DNA of 64,000 nucleotides from Variovorax sp. N23 (GCF_025486315.1 NZ_JAOOPY010000016.1:62001-126000), one strand, 5' to 3'. Positions 26,485 to 34,910 are shown, counted from the first letter of the stretch. The notes: generated from the sequence alone by a model not told the origin. Translations and numbers: made by a program.

Positions 26485-27822
26485 ATGTCGACCATCCTCC
26501 AACACGTTCCCGCCGGCCAGAAGGTCGGCATCGCCTTCTCCGGCGGCCTCGACACCAGCGCCGCGCTGCACTGGATGAAGCAGAAGGGCGCGATCCCCTA
26601 CGCCTACACCGCCAACCTCGGCCAGCCCGACGAGCCCGACTACGAAGAGATCCCGCGCAAGGCGATGCAGTACGGCGCCGAAAAGGCCCGCCTGATCGAC
26701 TGCCGCGCGCAACTGGCCTCCGAAGGCCTCGCCGCCCTGCAGGCCGGCGCCTTCCACGTCACCACCGCGGGCGTCACCTACTTCAACACCACGCCCCTGG
26801 GCCGCGCCGTCACCGGCACGATGCTGGTCAGCGCCATGAAGGAAGACGACGTCCACATCTGGGGCGACGGCAGCACCTACAAGGGCAACGACATCGAGCG
26901 CTTCTACCGCTACGGGCTGCTCACCAACCCGGCGCTGAAGATCTACAAGCCCTGGCTCGACCAGCTCTTCATCGACGAACTGGGTGGCCGCGCCGAGATG
27001 TCGGCCTTCATGACGGCGGCCGGCTTCGGCTACAAGATGTCGGCCGAGAAGGCCTACTCGACCGACTCCAACATGCTCGGCGCCACGCACGAGGCGAAGG
27101 ACCTGGAACACCTGAACAGCGGCATCAAGATCGTCAACCCGATCATGGGCGTCGCCTTCTGGAAGGACGAGGTCGAAGTCAAGCGCGAAGAGGTGCGGGT
27201 TCGTTTCGAGGAAGGCCGCCCGGTCGCGCTCAACGGCAAGGAATACCCCGACCTGGTCGAACTGATCCTCGAAGCCAACCGCATCGGTGGCCGCCATGGC
27301 CTGGGCATGAGCGACCAGATCGAGAACCGCATCATCGAGGCCAAGAGCCGCGGCATCTACGAAGCCCCGGGCCTGGCGCTGCTGTTCATCGCCTACGAAC
27401 GCCTGGTCACCGGCATCCACAACGAAGACACGATCGAGCAGTACCGCGACAACGGCCGCAAGCTCGGCCGCCTGCTGTACCAAGGCCGCTGGTTCGACCC
27501 GCAGGCCATCATGCTGCGCGAGACGGCCCAGCGCTGGGTGGCGCGCGCCATCACCGGCGAAGTGACGGTCGAGCTGCGCCGCGGCAACGACTACTCGCTG
27601 CTCAACACCGAGTCGGCCAACCTCACCTACAAGCCCGAGCGCCTGAGCATGGAGAAGGTCGAAGGCGCCTTCACGCCACTGGACCGCATCGGCCAGCTGA
27701 CGATGCGCAACCTGGACATCATCGACACGCGCGACAAGCTGGCGATCTACACCAAGACCGGCCTGCTGTCGCTGGGCGACGGCGCATCGGTGCCGCGCCT
27801 GACGAACGACGGCGAAGACTGA
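26485..27822 (+). CDS. argG: Argininosuccinate synthase
   Basis: Ligase joining citrulline and aspartate with ATP to form argininosuccinate, the penultimate step of arginine synthesis. The ATP-binding P-loop SGGLDTSAALHWM sits near residue 17. The 445-residue length and the DSNMLGATHEAKDLEHLNSG segment identify the longer, Escherichia coli-type subgroup rather than the 400-residue form. A long perfect hairpin terminator follows at 27854-27883. Confidence 0.97.
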   Translation: MSTILQHVPAGQKVGIAFSGGLDTSAALHWMKQKGAIPYAYTANLGQPDEPDYEEIPRKAMQYGAEKARLIDCRAQLASEGLAALQAGAFHVTTAGVTYFNTTPLGRAVTGTMLVSAMKEDDVHIWGDGSTYKGNDIERFYRYGLLTNPALKIYKPWLDQLFIDELGGRAEMSAFMTAAGFGYKMSAEKAYSTDSNMLGATHEAKDLEHLNSGIKIVNPIMGVAFWKDEVEVKREEVRVRFEEGRPVALNGKEYPDLVELILEANRIGGRHGLGMSDQIENRIIEAKSRGIYEAPGLALLFIAYERLVTGIHNEDTIEQYRDNGRKLGRLLYQGRWFDPQAIMLRETAQRWVARAITGEVTVELRRGNDYSLLNTESANLTYKPERLSMEKVEGAFTPLDRIGQLTMRNLDIIDTRDKLAIYTKTGLLSLGDGASVPRLTNDGED

Positions 27823-27853
27823 GCGGCTGCGCGCTCCCTCGCTCCATCACAGA

Positions 27854-27883
27854 GGCCTGGGCGTCAATGACGCTCAGGCCTTT
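27854..27883 (+). terminator. Hairpin terminator after argG
   Basis: GGCCTGGGCGTCA pairs with TGACGCTCAGGCC almost without a loop, giving up to 13 pairs including one G-U, followed by TTTGT. It lies between the convergent argG and YgaP-like genes and can end argG transcription. Confidence 0.75.
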
Positions 27884-27903
27884 GTCCTTCCGTCTCGCGA
27901 TGT

Positions 27904-28095
27904 CTAGCGCGGAACGCCGCAGGTGTTGATGCCCAGCAGGGTGTACAGCGGGCAGAAGCTGAACAGCCCCGTCAACAGCGGCACCACGCCGATGTAGCCC
28001 CAATACCCCACCGTGCCTGTCACGGCCAGGGCGATCAGGGCCAGCCCCACGACGATGCGCAATGCGCGGTCGACGGTTCCCGTGTTTCTTGTCAT
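27904..28095 (-). CDS. YgaP-family small membrane protein (DUF2892)
   Basis: A 63-residue inner-membrane protein with two hydrophobic helices (ALRIVVGLALIALAVTG and GVVPLLTGLFSFCPLYTLLG) and the family ending FCPLYTLLGINTC. This is the transmembrane part found fused to a rhodanese in Escherichia coli YgaP; here it stands alone. The two Cys of FCP and NTC are conserved and may take part in sulfur or redox chemistry. The start ATG has AGGAG nine bases upstream. An FNR-type box lies 70 bases upstream, suggesting low-oxygen control. Confidence 0.88.
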   Translation of the reverse strand: MTRNTGTVDRALRIVVGLALIALAVTGTVGYWGYIGVVPLLTGLFSFCPLYTLLGINTCGVPR

Positions 28096-28164
28096 TCCTG
28101 GACTCCTGTTGGCGAGGCGAAATCTGCCTCGGTGCCATTGGGCATCCACACCGGCGACCAGAGC

Positions 28165-28178
28165 GTGATCCAGATCAA
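28165..28178 (-). promoter_or_regulatory. FNR/Anr-type box upstream of the YgaP-like gene
   Basis: Read on the minus strand, TTGATCTGGATCAC fits the FNR/Anr consensus TTGAT-N4-ATCAA with only the last position off. It lies 70 bases before the ATG of the YgaP-like gene and overlaps the stop codon of the gene upstream. That distance would suit activation of a promoter starting about 28130, although the -10 there is weak. Confidence 0.55.
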
Positions 28179-29014
28179 TCGCCACCACCGCCGCCGCCAC
28201 AGCCCCCACCACCGCAGCCCGATCCGCCATCGCTTCCGCTGCTGCTGTCACTCGATCCGCCGTCGCCACTGCTCGGTTCGCTCCCACCGAAGCCGCCTGA
28301 ATCTCCCGAGCCAGAATCCGAGCCGGTGTCGCCGAAGCTGGTGCCGCAGTGCGCCCCCGAACTCGCGGCGCGGTCGATGTCGCCGCAGTCGGGCACATAG
28401 CTGAAGCCACCCGCGATGGCGAACTTGGCGTCCAGCGCGAACAACAGCGGCAGCCGGCTCGGCTGGCGCGGGTCGACGCTCTCTTCCTTGCAGGCCCAGT
28501 ACCAGGTGCGCCGCAGGCCGTCGTTGCGCTTGGCGCTGTGCCCGAGGACCTCGGCCGGCGTGTGGTGCAGCATGCCGCCGAAGGCGTAGCGGCACCACTG
28601 CTGGTAGGCCTGGGTGTGCAGGATGAACTCGTGCCAGGCGGCGTCGACGACCTTGGACGGCATGCCGACGAACTGCCGCTTGCTGCGCAGGTGCGCCATG
28701 AAGAACTGCCGCAGGCCGCGCACGACCAGCTCCGTGTCGCGCGGCTGGAGTTGCGGGTAGAGGTCGCGCAGCTTGTCGAGCAGAAAGGGCGGCAGTCGCG
28801 CCTCGCGGATGAACTGTCGACGCGCACTTTCCTGCCAGGCCTTGAGCGCGCTGCTCAGCACCGCGGCGATCACCAGACCGAGCACCAGCACACCGATGCT
28901 CTGCATTGCCGCCGCGGCCACAACGGCCACAACGGCCACATACCAGACCAGCCGGCGCGCCCACTGCAGCGCCGTGATGCGCTTGCGGAAAGTGAGTGAC
29001 GACAGTGCCGTCAC
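28175..29014 (-). CDS. Glycine-rich-domain (GRDP-like) membrane protein
   Basis: Predicted 279-residue protein starting at GTG 29014, which overlaps the murB stop as GTGA. Two hydrophobic helices lie near residues 22-56. The middle contains VVDAAWHEFILHTQAYQQWC and GGMLHHTP, the conserved His/Trp core of the glycine-rich domain-containing protein family known from plants and bacteria. The last 70 residues are almost only Gly, Ser, Asp and Cys, with GCGGGGCGGGGGGD at the end. Bacterial members have no settled role. The Gly tail with spaced Cys may be a metal or protein contact tail. The upstream extension of the frame overlaps murB and is not coding. Confidence 0.75.
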   Translation of the reverse strand: MTALSSLTFRKRITALQWARRLVWYVAVVAVVAAAAMQSIGVLVLGLVIAAVLSSALKAWQESARRQFIREARLPPFLLDKLRDLYPQLQPRDTELVVRGLRQFFMAHLRSKRQFVGMPSKVVDAAWHEFILHTQAYQQWCRYAFGGMLHHTPAEVLGHSAKRNDGLRRTWYWACKEESVDPRQPSRLPLLFALDAKFAIAGGFSYVPDCGDIDRAASSGAHCGTSFGDTGSDSGSGDSGGFGGSEPSSGDGGSSDSSSGSDGGSGCGGGGCGGGGGGD

Positions 29015-30063
29015 ACCACCACCGGCTCCGGCTCCAGCCGGATGCCGAAGCGCTCGTACACGCTCGTCTGGATCGCCTTGGCCAGCGTCATGACCTCGCC
29101 GCCGGTGACCGGGTCCTCGCGGCCGCCGCGGTTGACCAGCACCAGCGCCTGCTTCTCGTACACACCGGCGTTGCCCACCGACTTGCCCTTCCAGCCGCAG
29201 GCGTCGATCAGCCAGCCGGCCGCCAGCTTGATGCTGCCGTCGGCCATCGGGTAGTGCACGATCTTGGGGTCGCGCGCGATGATGTCGGCGCACTGCTCGG
29301 GCGTGACCGTCGGGTTCTTGAAGAAGCTGCCGGCATTGCCCAGCACCCGCCAGTCGGGCAGCTTGGCGCGGCGGATGGCGCAGATCCAGTCGAAGATGTC
29401 CTTCGCGTCCGGCGTGAAGTTGCCGGTCTCTTCCATCCTGCGTTCGAGGTCGAGGTAGCCGACCACGGCCTTCCACGGCTTGGGCAGGCGAAAGCGCACC
29501 CGGGTGATCAGCGCCCGGCCGGCCAGGCCGAAATCGTTGTCGCCGGTCGCCACGTGCTTGAACACCGAATCGCGGTAGCCGAAGGCGCACTGGGCGGCAT
29601 CGAGCGTGAAGGCGCGGCCGGTGACCAGGTCGATCGCGTCGAGCGACTCGAAGCGGTCCTGCAGCTCGATGCCGTAGGCGCCGATGTTCTGCACCGGTGC
29701 GCCACCGACGGTGCCGGGGATCATCGCCAGGTTCTCCAGGCCGGGGAATCCGTTCTCGACGGTCCACTGCACGGTGTCGTGCCAGTTCTCGCCGGCACCG
29801 GCTTCCACGATCCAGGCGCGGGCGCCGTCCTCGACCAGGCGCAGGCCCTGGATCTCGACCTTGAGCACCAGTGGCTTCACGTCGCCGGTGAGCACGATGT
29901 TGCTGCCCCCGCCGAGCACGAACTTCGGCGCGTCGCGCCACTGCGCGTCGGCCCGCAGCGCGGCCAGGTCGGCCTCGCTCGCGATGCGCGCCAAGTGCTG
30001 CGCGCGCGCGACGATGCCGAAGCTGTTGAAGGGCTGCAGCGCGACGTTGGACTCCACGATCAT
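29011..30063 (-). CDS. murB: UDP-N-acetylmuramate dehydrogenase
   Basis: FAD enzyme reducing UDP-GlcNAc-enolpyruvate to UDP-MurNAc in peptidoglycan synthesis. The 350 residues fit the long type I (Escherichia coli) form. Visible are NSFGIVARA at the start, the FAD loop LGGGSNIVL near residue 50, AMIPGTVGGAPVQNIGAYG, and the catalytic Ser in LGNAGSFFKNP near residue 240. The ATG at 30063 starts MIVESNVAL; the longer frame overlaps yajQ on the other strand. Divergent from yajQ, with 42 bases between starts. Confidence 0.96.
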   Translation of the reverse strand: MIVESNVALQPFNSFGIVARAQHLARIASEADLAALRADAQWRDAPKFVLGGGSNIVLTGDVKPLVLKVEIQGLRLVEDGARAWIVEAGAGENWHDTVQWTVENGFPGLENLAMIPGTVGGAPVQNIGAYGIELQDRFESLDAIDLVTGRAFTLDAAQCAFGYRDSVFKHVATGDNDFGLAGRALITRVRFRLPKPWKAVVGYLDLERRMEETGNFTPDAKDIFDWICAIRRAKLPDWRVLGNAGSFFKNPTVTPEQCADIIARDPKIVHYPMADGSIKLAAGWLIDACGWKGKSVGNAGVYEKQALVLVNRGGREDPVTGGEVMTLAKAIQTSVYERFGIRLEPEPVVV

Positions 30064-30105
30064 GGGAGAATTGTCGCATTCACCTTGCGCATCCGAGGAG
30101 CCTGC

Positions 30106-30591
30106 ATGCCGTCTTTCGATACCGTCTGCGAACCCAACCTTCCCGAGGTCAAGAACGCGGTGGAAAACACCGCCAAGGAAATCGCGACCCGCTTCGACTT
30201 CAAGGGGACGGCCGCCGCCGTCGAGTTGAAGGAGAAGGAGATCACCCTGATCGGCGATGCCGAATTCCAGCTGGTGCAGGTCGAGGACATCCTGCGCGCC
30301 AAGCTGACCAAGCGCAGCGTCGACGTGCGCTTTCTCGACAAGGGCGCCGTCCAGAAGATCGGCGGCGACAAGGTCAAGCAGGTCATCAAGGTCAAGAGCG
30401 GCATCGAGACCGAGGACGCCAAGAAGATCACCCGCCTGCTCAAGGACAGCAAGATGAAGGTGCAGGCCGCCATCCAGGGCGATGCGGTGCGGGTCACCGG
30501 CGCCAAGCGCGACGACCTGCAGGCGGCCATGGCGCTCATCAAGAAAGACCTGCCGGACATGCCGCTGTCCTTCAACAACTTCCGCGACTGA
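30106..30591 (+). CDS. yajQ: YajQ family nucleotide-binding protein
   Basis: Cytosolic protein of 161 residues with two ferredoxin-like domains, starting PSFDTVCEPNLPEVKNAVEN and ending PLSFNNFRD, both strongly conserved in the family. Members bind nucleotides and RNA; in Xanthomonas a homologue is a cyclic-di-GMP receptor acting with a transcription factor. The start has GAGGAG eight bases upstream. The aspartic protease gene follows after 10 bases. A cyclic-di-GMP link would be of note given the GGDEF-EAL gene at 49.6 kb, but nothing here shows it. Confidence 0.96.
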   Translation: MPSFDTVCEPNLPEVKNAVENTAKEIATRFDFKGTAAAVELKEKEITLIGDAEFQLVQVEDILRAKLTKRSVDVRFLDKGAVQKIGGDKVKQVIKVKSGIETEDAKKITRLLKDSKMKVQAAIQGDAVRVTGAKRDDLQAAMALIKKDLPDMPLSFNNFRD

Positions 30592-30601
30592 ACGGCCCGC
30601 C

Positions 30602-31246
30602 ATGAAGGCCCCGCTGCTCGCCCTGTGGCTGGGCCTCGCCGCTGCCGGTGCGCACGCCGATTCGGTGACGCTCACCGGCACGATCGGCAACCGCGCGATC
30701 CTGGTGGTCAACGGCGGCGCGCCGAAGACGGTGGCCATCGGCGAGAAGCTGCAGAACGTGCGCCTGCTGTCGCTGCAGGACGGCCAGGCGGTGGTCGAAT
30801 CCGCCGGCCAGCGCATCACGCTGCGGATGGATTCGCCCGTGAGTGTGGGCGGGGGTGCCAGCGGCGGCGCGAGCGGTTCGCGCATCGTGCTCAATGCCGA
30901 CAGCCGCGGCCACTTCATGGCCAGCGGCGCCATCAATGGGCGCAGCGGCGTGAGCTTCATGCTCGACACCGGCGCCACCACGGTGGCCATGTCGGTGGCC
31001 GACGCGACGCGCATCGGGCTCGACTACCAGAAAGGCACGCCGGTGCGCATGAACACCGCCAACGGCGTGGCGATGGGCTACCGGTTGCGGCTCGATTCGG
31101 TGCGCGTGGGCGACGTCGAGGTGCGCGACATCGACGCCATCGTCTCGCAGCAGCCGATGCCCTTCGTGCTGCTGGGCAACAGCTTCATCGGCCGTTTCTC
31201 GATGCGGCGCGACGCCGAGCAGATGGTGCTCGAACGCCGCTTCTGA
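30602..31246 (+). CDS. Retropepsin-like aspartic protease, exported
   Basis: A 214-residue protein with an N-terminal signal peptide (LLALWLGLAAAGAHA) and a TIGR02281-type clan AA protease domain. The catalytic LDTGATTVAMS lies near residue 121 and the second hydrophobic element FVLLGNSFIGRF near residue 190, as in retroviral-type proteases that work as dimers. A Gly/Ser-rich linker (VGGGASGGASG) separates an N-terminal beta domain. The target is unknown. It follows yajQ by 10 bases and probably shares its transcript. Confidence 0.88.
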   Translation: MKAPLLALWLGLAAAGAHADSVTLTGTIGNRAILVVNGGAPKTVAIGEKLQNVRLLSLQDGQAVVESAGQRITLRMDSPVSVGGGASGGASGSRIVLNADSRGHFMASGAINGRSGVSFMLDTGATTVAMSVADATRIGLDYQKGTPVRMNTANGVAMGYRLRLDSVRVGDVEVRDIDAIVSQQPMPFVLLGNSFIGRFSMRRDAEQMVLERRF

Positions 31247-31265
31247 GCGCAGCGTCGGACAGCGT

Positions 31266-31625
31266 TCAGCGCTGGGCCGCCGTCACCACCACTTCGATCT
31301 TGTAGCCCTTGTTGGCCAGTGCCGCCTGCACGGTGGCGCGCGGCGGCGTGTGGCCGGCCGGCACCCAGGCGTCCCACACCTCGTTCATCGCGCCGATCTC
31401 GGCGATGTCGGTCAGGAAGATCTGCGTCATGAGGATGCAGGTCTTGTCGCTGCCGGCCTCGGCCAGCAGCTTGTCGATCATCGCGAGCACCTGCGCGGTC
31501 TGGCCGCGGATGTCCGCCGTGGTGTCGTCGGGCACCTGCCCCGCGAGGTAGACGGTGCCGTTGTGCACGGCCATCTCGCTCAGGCGCGGGCCGACGTGGA
31601 AGCGTTGAATCTCTGCCATGGTCAT
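31266..31625 (-). CDS. RidA family protein (YjgF/YER057c/UK114)
   Basis: Small trimeric protein of 119 residues. Family members hydrolyse reactive enamine/imine intermediates, with an Arg in the TPPRATVQ motif binding the substrate carboxylate; that motif is present near residue 97. Further marks are VYLAGQVPDD and QIFLTDIAEIGAMN. The subgroup with the HTPPRATVQAAL ending is often annotated simply as RidA family. The ATG at 31625 overlaps the plsY stop (ATGA); a second ATG at 31619 is possible. Confidence 0.92.
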   Translation of the reverse strand: MTMAEIQRFHVGPRLSEMAVHNGTVYLAGQVPDDTTADIRGQTAQVLAMIDKLLAEAGSDKTCILMTQIFLTDIAEIGAMNEVWDAWVPAGHTPPRATVQAALANKGYKIEVVVTAAQR

Positions 31626-32260
31626 TCCTTTTTCTTGTTGGCCCCGAGCTTCGACTCGGTGCCGGCCGCCAGACGGCGGATGTTTTCGCGATGCCGCCAG
31701 ATCAGCAGCAGGCTGATGGCGACGAGGGTGACGAGCACCGTCCGGTTCAGCGGCCAGGCGATGCCGCCACCGATGAGATAGAAAGACGGCGCGAAGAACG
31801 CCGCGACGAGCGACGCCAGCGACGAGTAGCGGAAGAAGAAGGCGATGATCACCCAGCTCATGCCGGTGGCGAGCCCGAGCATCCAGTCGATGCCGACCAG
31901 CACGCCCGCCGCGGTGGCCACGCCCTTGCCGCCCTTGAAGCCGAAGAAGACCGGGTACAGGTGACCGATGAACGCCGCCAGGCCGGCCAGGGCCGCGGTG
32001 CCCATCCCCATGCCGAGGTCAGGCCCGATCAGGCGAATGACGAAGACCGGCAGCCAGCCCTTGAGCGCATCGAGCACCAGCGTGGCCAGGGCCGCGCCCT
32101 TGTTGCCCGAACGCAGCACGTTGGTGGCACCGGGGTTGCCGCTGCCGTAACTGCGCGGGTCGGCCATGCCGAGCGACTTGCTCACGATCACCGCGAAGGA
32201 CAGCGAGCCCAGCAGGTACGACAGGACGATCGCGATGAACGAGGGAAGATGAAAGCTCAA
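31622..32260 (-). CDS. plsY: Glycerol-3-phosphate acyltransferase PlsY
   Basis: Membrane enzyme that moves an acyl group from acyl-phosphate to glycerol-3-phosphate, the first step of phospholipid synthesis in the PlsX/PlsY route. The 212 residues have five or more hydrophobic helices and the three conserved loops: GSGNPGATNVLR, GFKGGKGVATAAG and a C-terminal RHRENIRRLAAGTE. The start is an unusual TTG at 32260, supported by GGAGA five bases before it; no ATG lies in a suitable place. A cytosolic Lys-rich tail (ANKKKE) ends the protein. Confidence 0.94.
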   Translation of the reverse strand: MSFHLPSFIAIVLSYLLGSLSFAVIVSKSLGMADPRSYGSGNPGATNVLRSGNKGAALATLVLDALKGWLPVFVIRLIGPDLGMGMGTAALAGLAAFIGHLYPVFFGFKGGKGVATAAGVLVGIDWMLGLATGMSWVIIAFFFRYSSLASLVAAFFAPSFYLIGGGIAWPLNRTVLVTLVAISLLLIWRHRENIRRLAAGTESKLGANKKKE

Positions 32261-32280
32261 GGGGGTCTCCGTGGGGCTGG

Positions 32281-32772
32281 CTATTCTGCCAGCGCGCACT
32301 GCACCGGCTGCGCGCCGAGCAGCGACACGCACACCTGCGGGTCGATGCCGACCAGGTAGCCGCGGCGCCCGCCGTTGATCGCGATCTTCGGCAGGTCGAG
32401 GATGGTCGACTCGATGTACACCGGCATGTCGCGCTTCGTGCCGAAGGGCGAGGTGCCGCCGACCAGGTAGCCGCTGTGCCGGTTCGCCACCTCGGGCTTG
32501 CAGGGCTCGACCGACTTGGCGCCGATCTGCCGCGCCAGGTTCTTGGTCGACACCGTGCGGTTGCCGTGCATCAGCACCAGCAGCGGCCTGGCGTCCTGGT
32601 CCTGCATGACCAGCGTCTTGACCACCGTGAACGGGTCCAGGCCGAGCACCGCCGCGCTGTGCTGCGCACCGCCGTGCTCGAGGTACTGGTACGGATGCTC
32701 GGTGAAGGCGATACCGCGGGCGCGCAGCAACTGCGTCGCCGGCGTTTCGCTGACGTGCGGCTTGCGCGCCAT
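32281..32772 (-). CDS. ybaK: Cys-tRNA(Pro) deacylase YbaK/EbsC
   Basis: Trans-editing enzyme that removes Cys wrongly attached to tRNA-Pro. The 163 residues show the YbaK fold: AVLGLDPFTVVKTLVM, holding the key Lys, then MHGNRTVSTKNLARQIGAK, and YLVGGTSPFGTKRDMPVYIE with the GxxSPFG loop. It lies between plsY and the aldo/keto reductase, 12 bases after the latter, so the three may be co-transcribed. Confidence 0.94.
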   Translation of the reverse strand: MARKPHVSETPATQLLRARGIAFTEHPYQYLEHGGAQHSAAVLGLDPFTVVKTLVMQDQDARPLLVLMHGNRTVSTKNLARQIGAKSVEPCKPEVANRHSGYLVGGTSPFGTKRDMPVYIESTILDLPKIAINGGRRGYLVGIDPQVCVSLLGAQPVQCALAE

Positions 32773-32784
32773 GACGCCCTGCCC

Positions 32785-33846
32785 TCAGTTCGCGGGGTCG
32801 CGGATGTCCCAGCGGATCTTGTCGATCTCGGCCAGGACCTCGGGCGAGAGCCGGGTGCCCCAGGCGTCGATGTCCTCGTCGAGCTGCGCCACCGAGGTCA
32901 CGCCGATGATGGTGCTCGCCACCTGCCACTTGGTGTAGCAGAAGGCCAGCGCCATGCGCGCGGGCGTCATGCCGTGGTCGCGCGCGAGCTGGTTGTAGCG
33001 GCGCGCCGCACGCAGCGCATCGGGCCGGCCCCAGCGCTGCTTGCGCACCGATTCGTAGCTCGCGATGCGGGCGCCCTTCGGCGCGTCGGGGCCCTCGATG
33101 CCGCTCTGGTCGTACTTGCCGGTGAGCAGTCCGAAGGCCAGCGGCGAATAGGCCAGCAGGGACACGCCGAGCCGGTGCATCGTCTCGTCCAGCCCGTTCT
33201 CGAGCCCACGGCTGATGAGGCAGTACACGTTCTGCACCGAGGCCACGCGCGGCAGCCCGTGCTGCTCGGCGAGGCGGACGAATTCGTGCACGCCGTAGGG
33301 CGTCTCGTTCGACAGGCCGATGTGGCGCACCTTGCCGGCCTTGACCAGGCCGCCGAGCGCCTCGAGCTGCGCATGGATCGAGGTTTCCGAGGTCTCCTTC
33401 GCCGGGTCGTAGTACAGGTTGCCGAAGGCCGGCACATGGCGCTCGGGCCAGTGGATCTGGTAGAGGTCGATCACGTCCGTCTGCAGGCGCTTGAGGCTGG
33501 CGTCACACGACGCCACGATGTCCGCCGCGGTCATGCCCTTGCCCTCGCGCACCCAGTCCATGCCGCGCGACGGGCCGGCCACCTTGGTGGCCAGCGTGAC
33601 CTTCTGGCGCGCGCCGGGGCGCTTGGCGAACCAGTCGCCGAGGATGGTTTCGGTGGCGCCGTAGGTTTCGCGGCGTGCCGGCACGGCGTACATCTCGGCG
33701 GTATCCAGGAAGTCCACGCCGCGCGCCAGCGAGCGGTCGAGGATGGCGTGGGCGGTGGGCGAATCGACCTGCTCGCCGAAGGTCATGGTGCCGAGGCAGA
33801 TCGGGGTGACGTGCAGATCACTCTGCCCGAGTCGGATGCGTTGCAT
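32785..33846 (-). CDS. Aldo/keto reductase (Tas-like)
   Basis: NADPH-dependent oxidoreductase with a TIM barrel, 353 residues. It starts MQRIRLGQSDLHVTPICLGTMTFG; the catalytic Asp and Tyr are in FLDTAEMYAVP, the Lys in TLATKVAG and the His in IDLYQIHWPERH. The close match to Escherichia coli Tas in layout (QIHWPERH, then STIIGVTS) suggests that subgroup; the substrate is unknown. The ATG at 33846 is chosen because the frame above it lacks family features and runs into the promoter of the neighbouring divergent gene. Confidence 0.92.
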   Translation of the reverse strand: MQRIRLGQSDLHVTPICLGTMTFGEQVDSPTAHAILDRSLARGVDFLDTAEMYAVPARRETYGATETILGDWFAKRPGARQKVTLATKVAGPSRGMDWVREGKGMTAADIVASCDASLKRLQTDVIDLYQIHWPERHVPAFGNLYYDPAKETSETSIHAQLEALGGLVKAGKVRHIGLSNETPYGVHEFVRLAEQHGLPRVASVQNVYCLISRGLENGLDETMHRLGVSLLAYSPLAFGLLTGKYDQSGIEGPDAPKGARIASYESVRKQRWGRPDALRAARRYNQLARDHGMTPARMALAFCYTKWQVASTIIGVTSVAQLDEDIDAWGTRLSPEVLAEIDKIRWDIRDPAN

Positions 33847-33982
33847 GGTGTGGATCGCGCGGATCGGAGAAGGAGAAGGCCGAAACTCTACCGCGCGCCG
33901 CGCCATGCTGCAGCGCACCCGTCGCATGCCCGTCGCATGCCCGTCGCATGTCCGATGGGTGACGGCCGCCGCGGCGCGGCTT

Positions 33983-33998
33983 CGTATGATCGATCGCC
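33983..33998 (+). promoter_or_regulatory. TATGAT box directly before a start codon
   Basis: The 15-mer CGTATGATCGATCGC stands right before the ATG of the hydrolase at 33999. It contains TATGAT, a good -10 hexamer. If used, transcription would begin at or within a base or two of the start codon, giving a leaderless or nearly leaderless mRNA. The same 15-mer precedes the Ada-like gene at 63016. No convincing -35 box is visible. Confidence 0.3.
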
Positions 33999-34910
33999 AT
34001 GTACGCTCCCCGACGCCCCTCCCGCAGCGACCACGTGCCCGTGCGCACCCTGCGCTACCACCTGCGCACCTGGGGCACGCCTTCGGCGGCGCGCCCGCCC
34101 CTCGTCCTGCTGCACGGCTGGATGGACGTGTCGGCCTCGTGGCAGTTCGTGGTCGACGCGATGGCCGAGGAGCGCTTCGTGGTCGCGCCCGACTGGCGCG
34201 GCTTCGGCCTGACCGAGGGCGGCACGGTCGACAACTACTGGCTGCCCGACTACCTGGCCGACCTCGACTGGCTGCTCGACCATGTCGCGCTCGACACGCC
34301 GGTCGACCTGGTCGGCCACAGCATGGGCGGCAACATCGCCATGCAGTACGCGGGCGTGCGGCCGCAGCGCGTGCGACGGCTGATCAACCTCGAGGGCTTC
34401 GGCATGCCTGCGCGCCAGCCCGAAGAGGCGCCCGCGCGCTACGGGCAGTGGATCGACGAGCTCAAGAAGCTGCACCGCGGCGAGATGGCGATGCAGGGCT
34501 ACCCGGACCCGAACGGCGTGGCGCGCCGCCTGATGAAGACCAACCCGCGCCTGCCGCAGGACAAGGCCGACTGGCTGGCGCGACACTGGGCCGCCGACTA
34601 CGAGCATGCCGAGGGCGGCACCCGCTGGGCGATCCTCGGCGACGCCGCGCACAAGGTGGTCAACGCGAACATCTACCGCGTGGACGAGGCGCTGGCCCTG
34701 TATGCCGCCATCACCGCGCCCGTGCTGTCGATCGAGGCGAGCGACGACAGCCTGGCGCGCTGGGCCGGGCGCTACACGCTGGCGGAGTTCCACGAGCGCC
34801 TCAAGGCGGTGCGCGACGTGCGCCGGCTGCAACTGCCCGACTGCGGCCACATGCTTCACCACGACCAGCCCGAACGGGTGGCGGCACAGATCGAAGACTT
34901 TCTCCGCTGA
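33999..34910 (+). CDS. Alpha/beta hydrolase
   Basis: Cytosolic hydrolase of 303 residues. The oxyanion-hole motif LLHGWMD is near residue 46, the nucleophile elbow is GHSMGG near residue 107, and the catalytic His is in CGHMLHHDQPERV near the C-terminus. A cap domain with RLMKTNPRLPQDKADWLARHW lies between. This pattern is close to epoxide-hydrolase/lipase-like family members found next to signalling genes in Comamonadaceae; substrate unknown. No Shine-Dalgarno is visible, consistent with the TATGAT box set directly before the start. Confidence 0.88.
   Translation: MYAPRRPSRSDHVPVRTLRYHLRTWGTPSAARPPLVLLHGWMDVSASWQFVVDAMAEERFVVAPDWRGFGLTEGGTVDNYWLPDYLADLDWLLDHVALDTPVDLVGHSMGGNIAMQYAGVRPQRVRRLINLEGFGMPARQPEEAPARYGQWIDELKKLHRGEMAMQGYPDPNGVARRLMKTNPRLPQDKADWLARHWAADYEHAEGGTRWAILGDAAHKVVNANIYRVDEALALYAAITAPVLSIEASDDSLARWAGRYTLAEFHERLKAVRDVRRLQLPDCGHMLHHDQPERVAAQIEDFLR

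Noticed and set aside
28138..28400. Gly/Ser/Asp-rich coding DNA at the end of the GRDP-like gene, seen as a possible repeat array or CRISPR-like run
   Set aside because: The repeats are codon-level low complexity within an open frame. There are no constant repeats with unique spacers.
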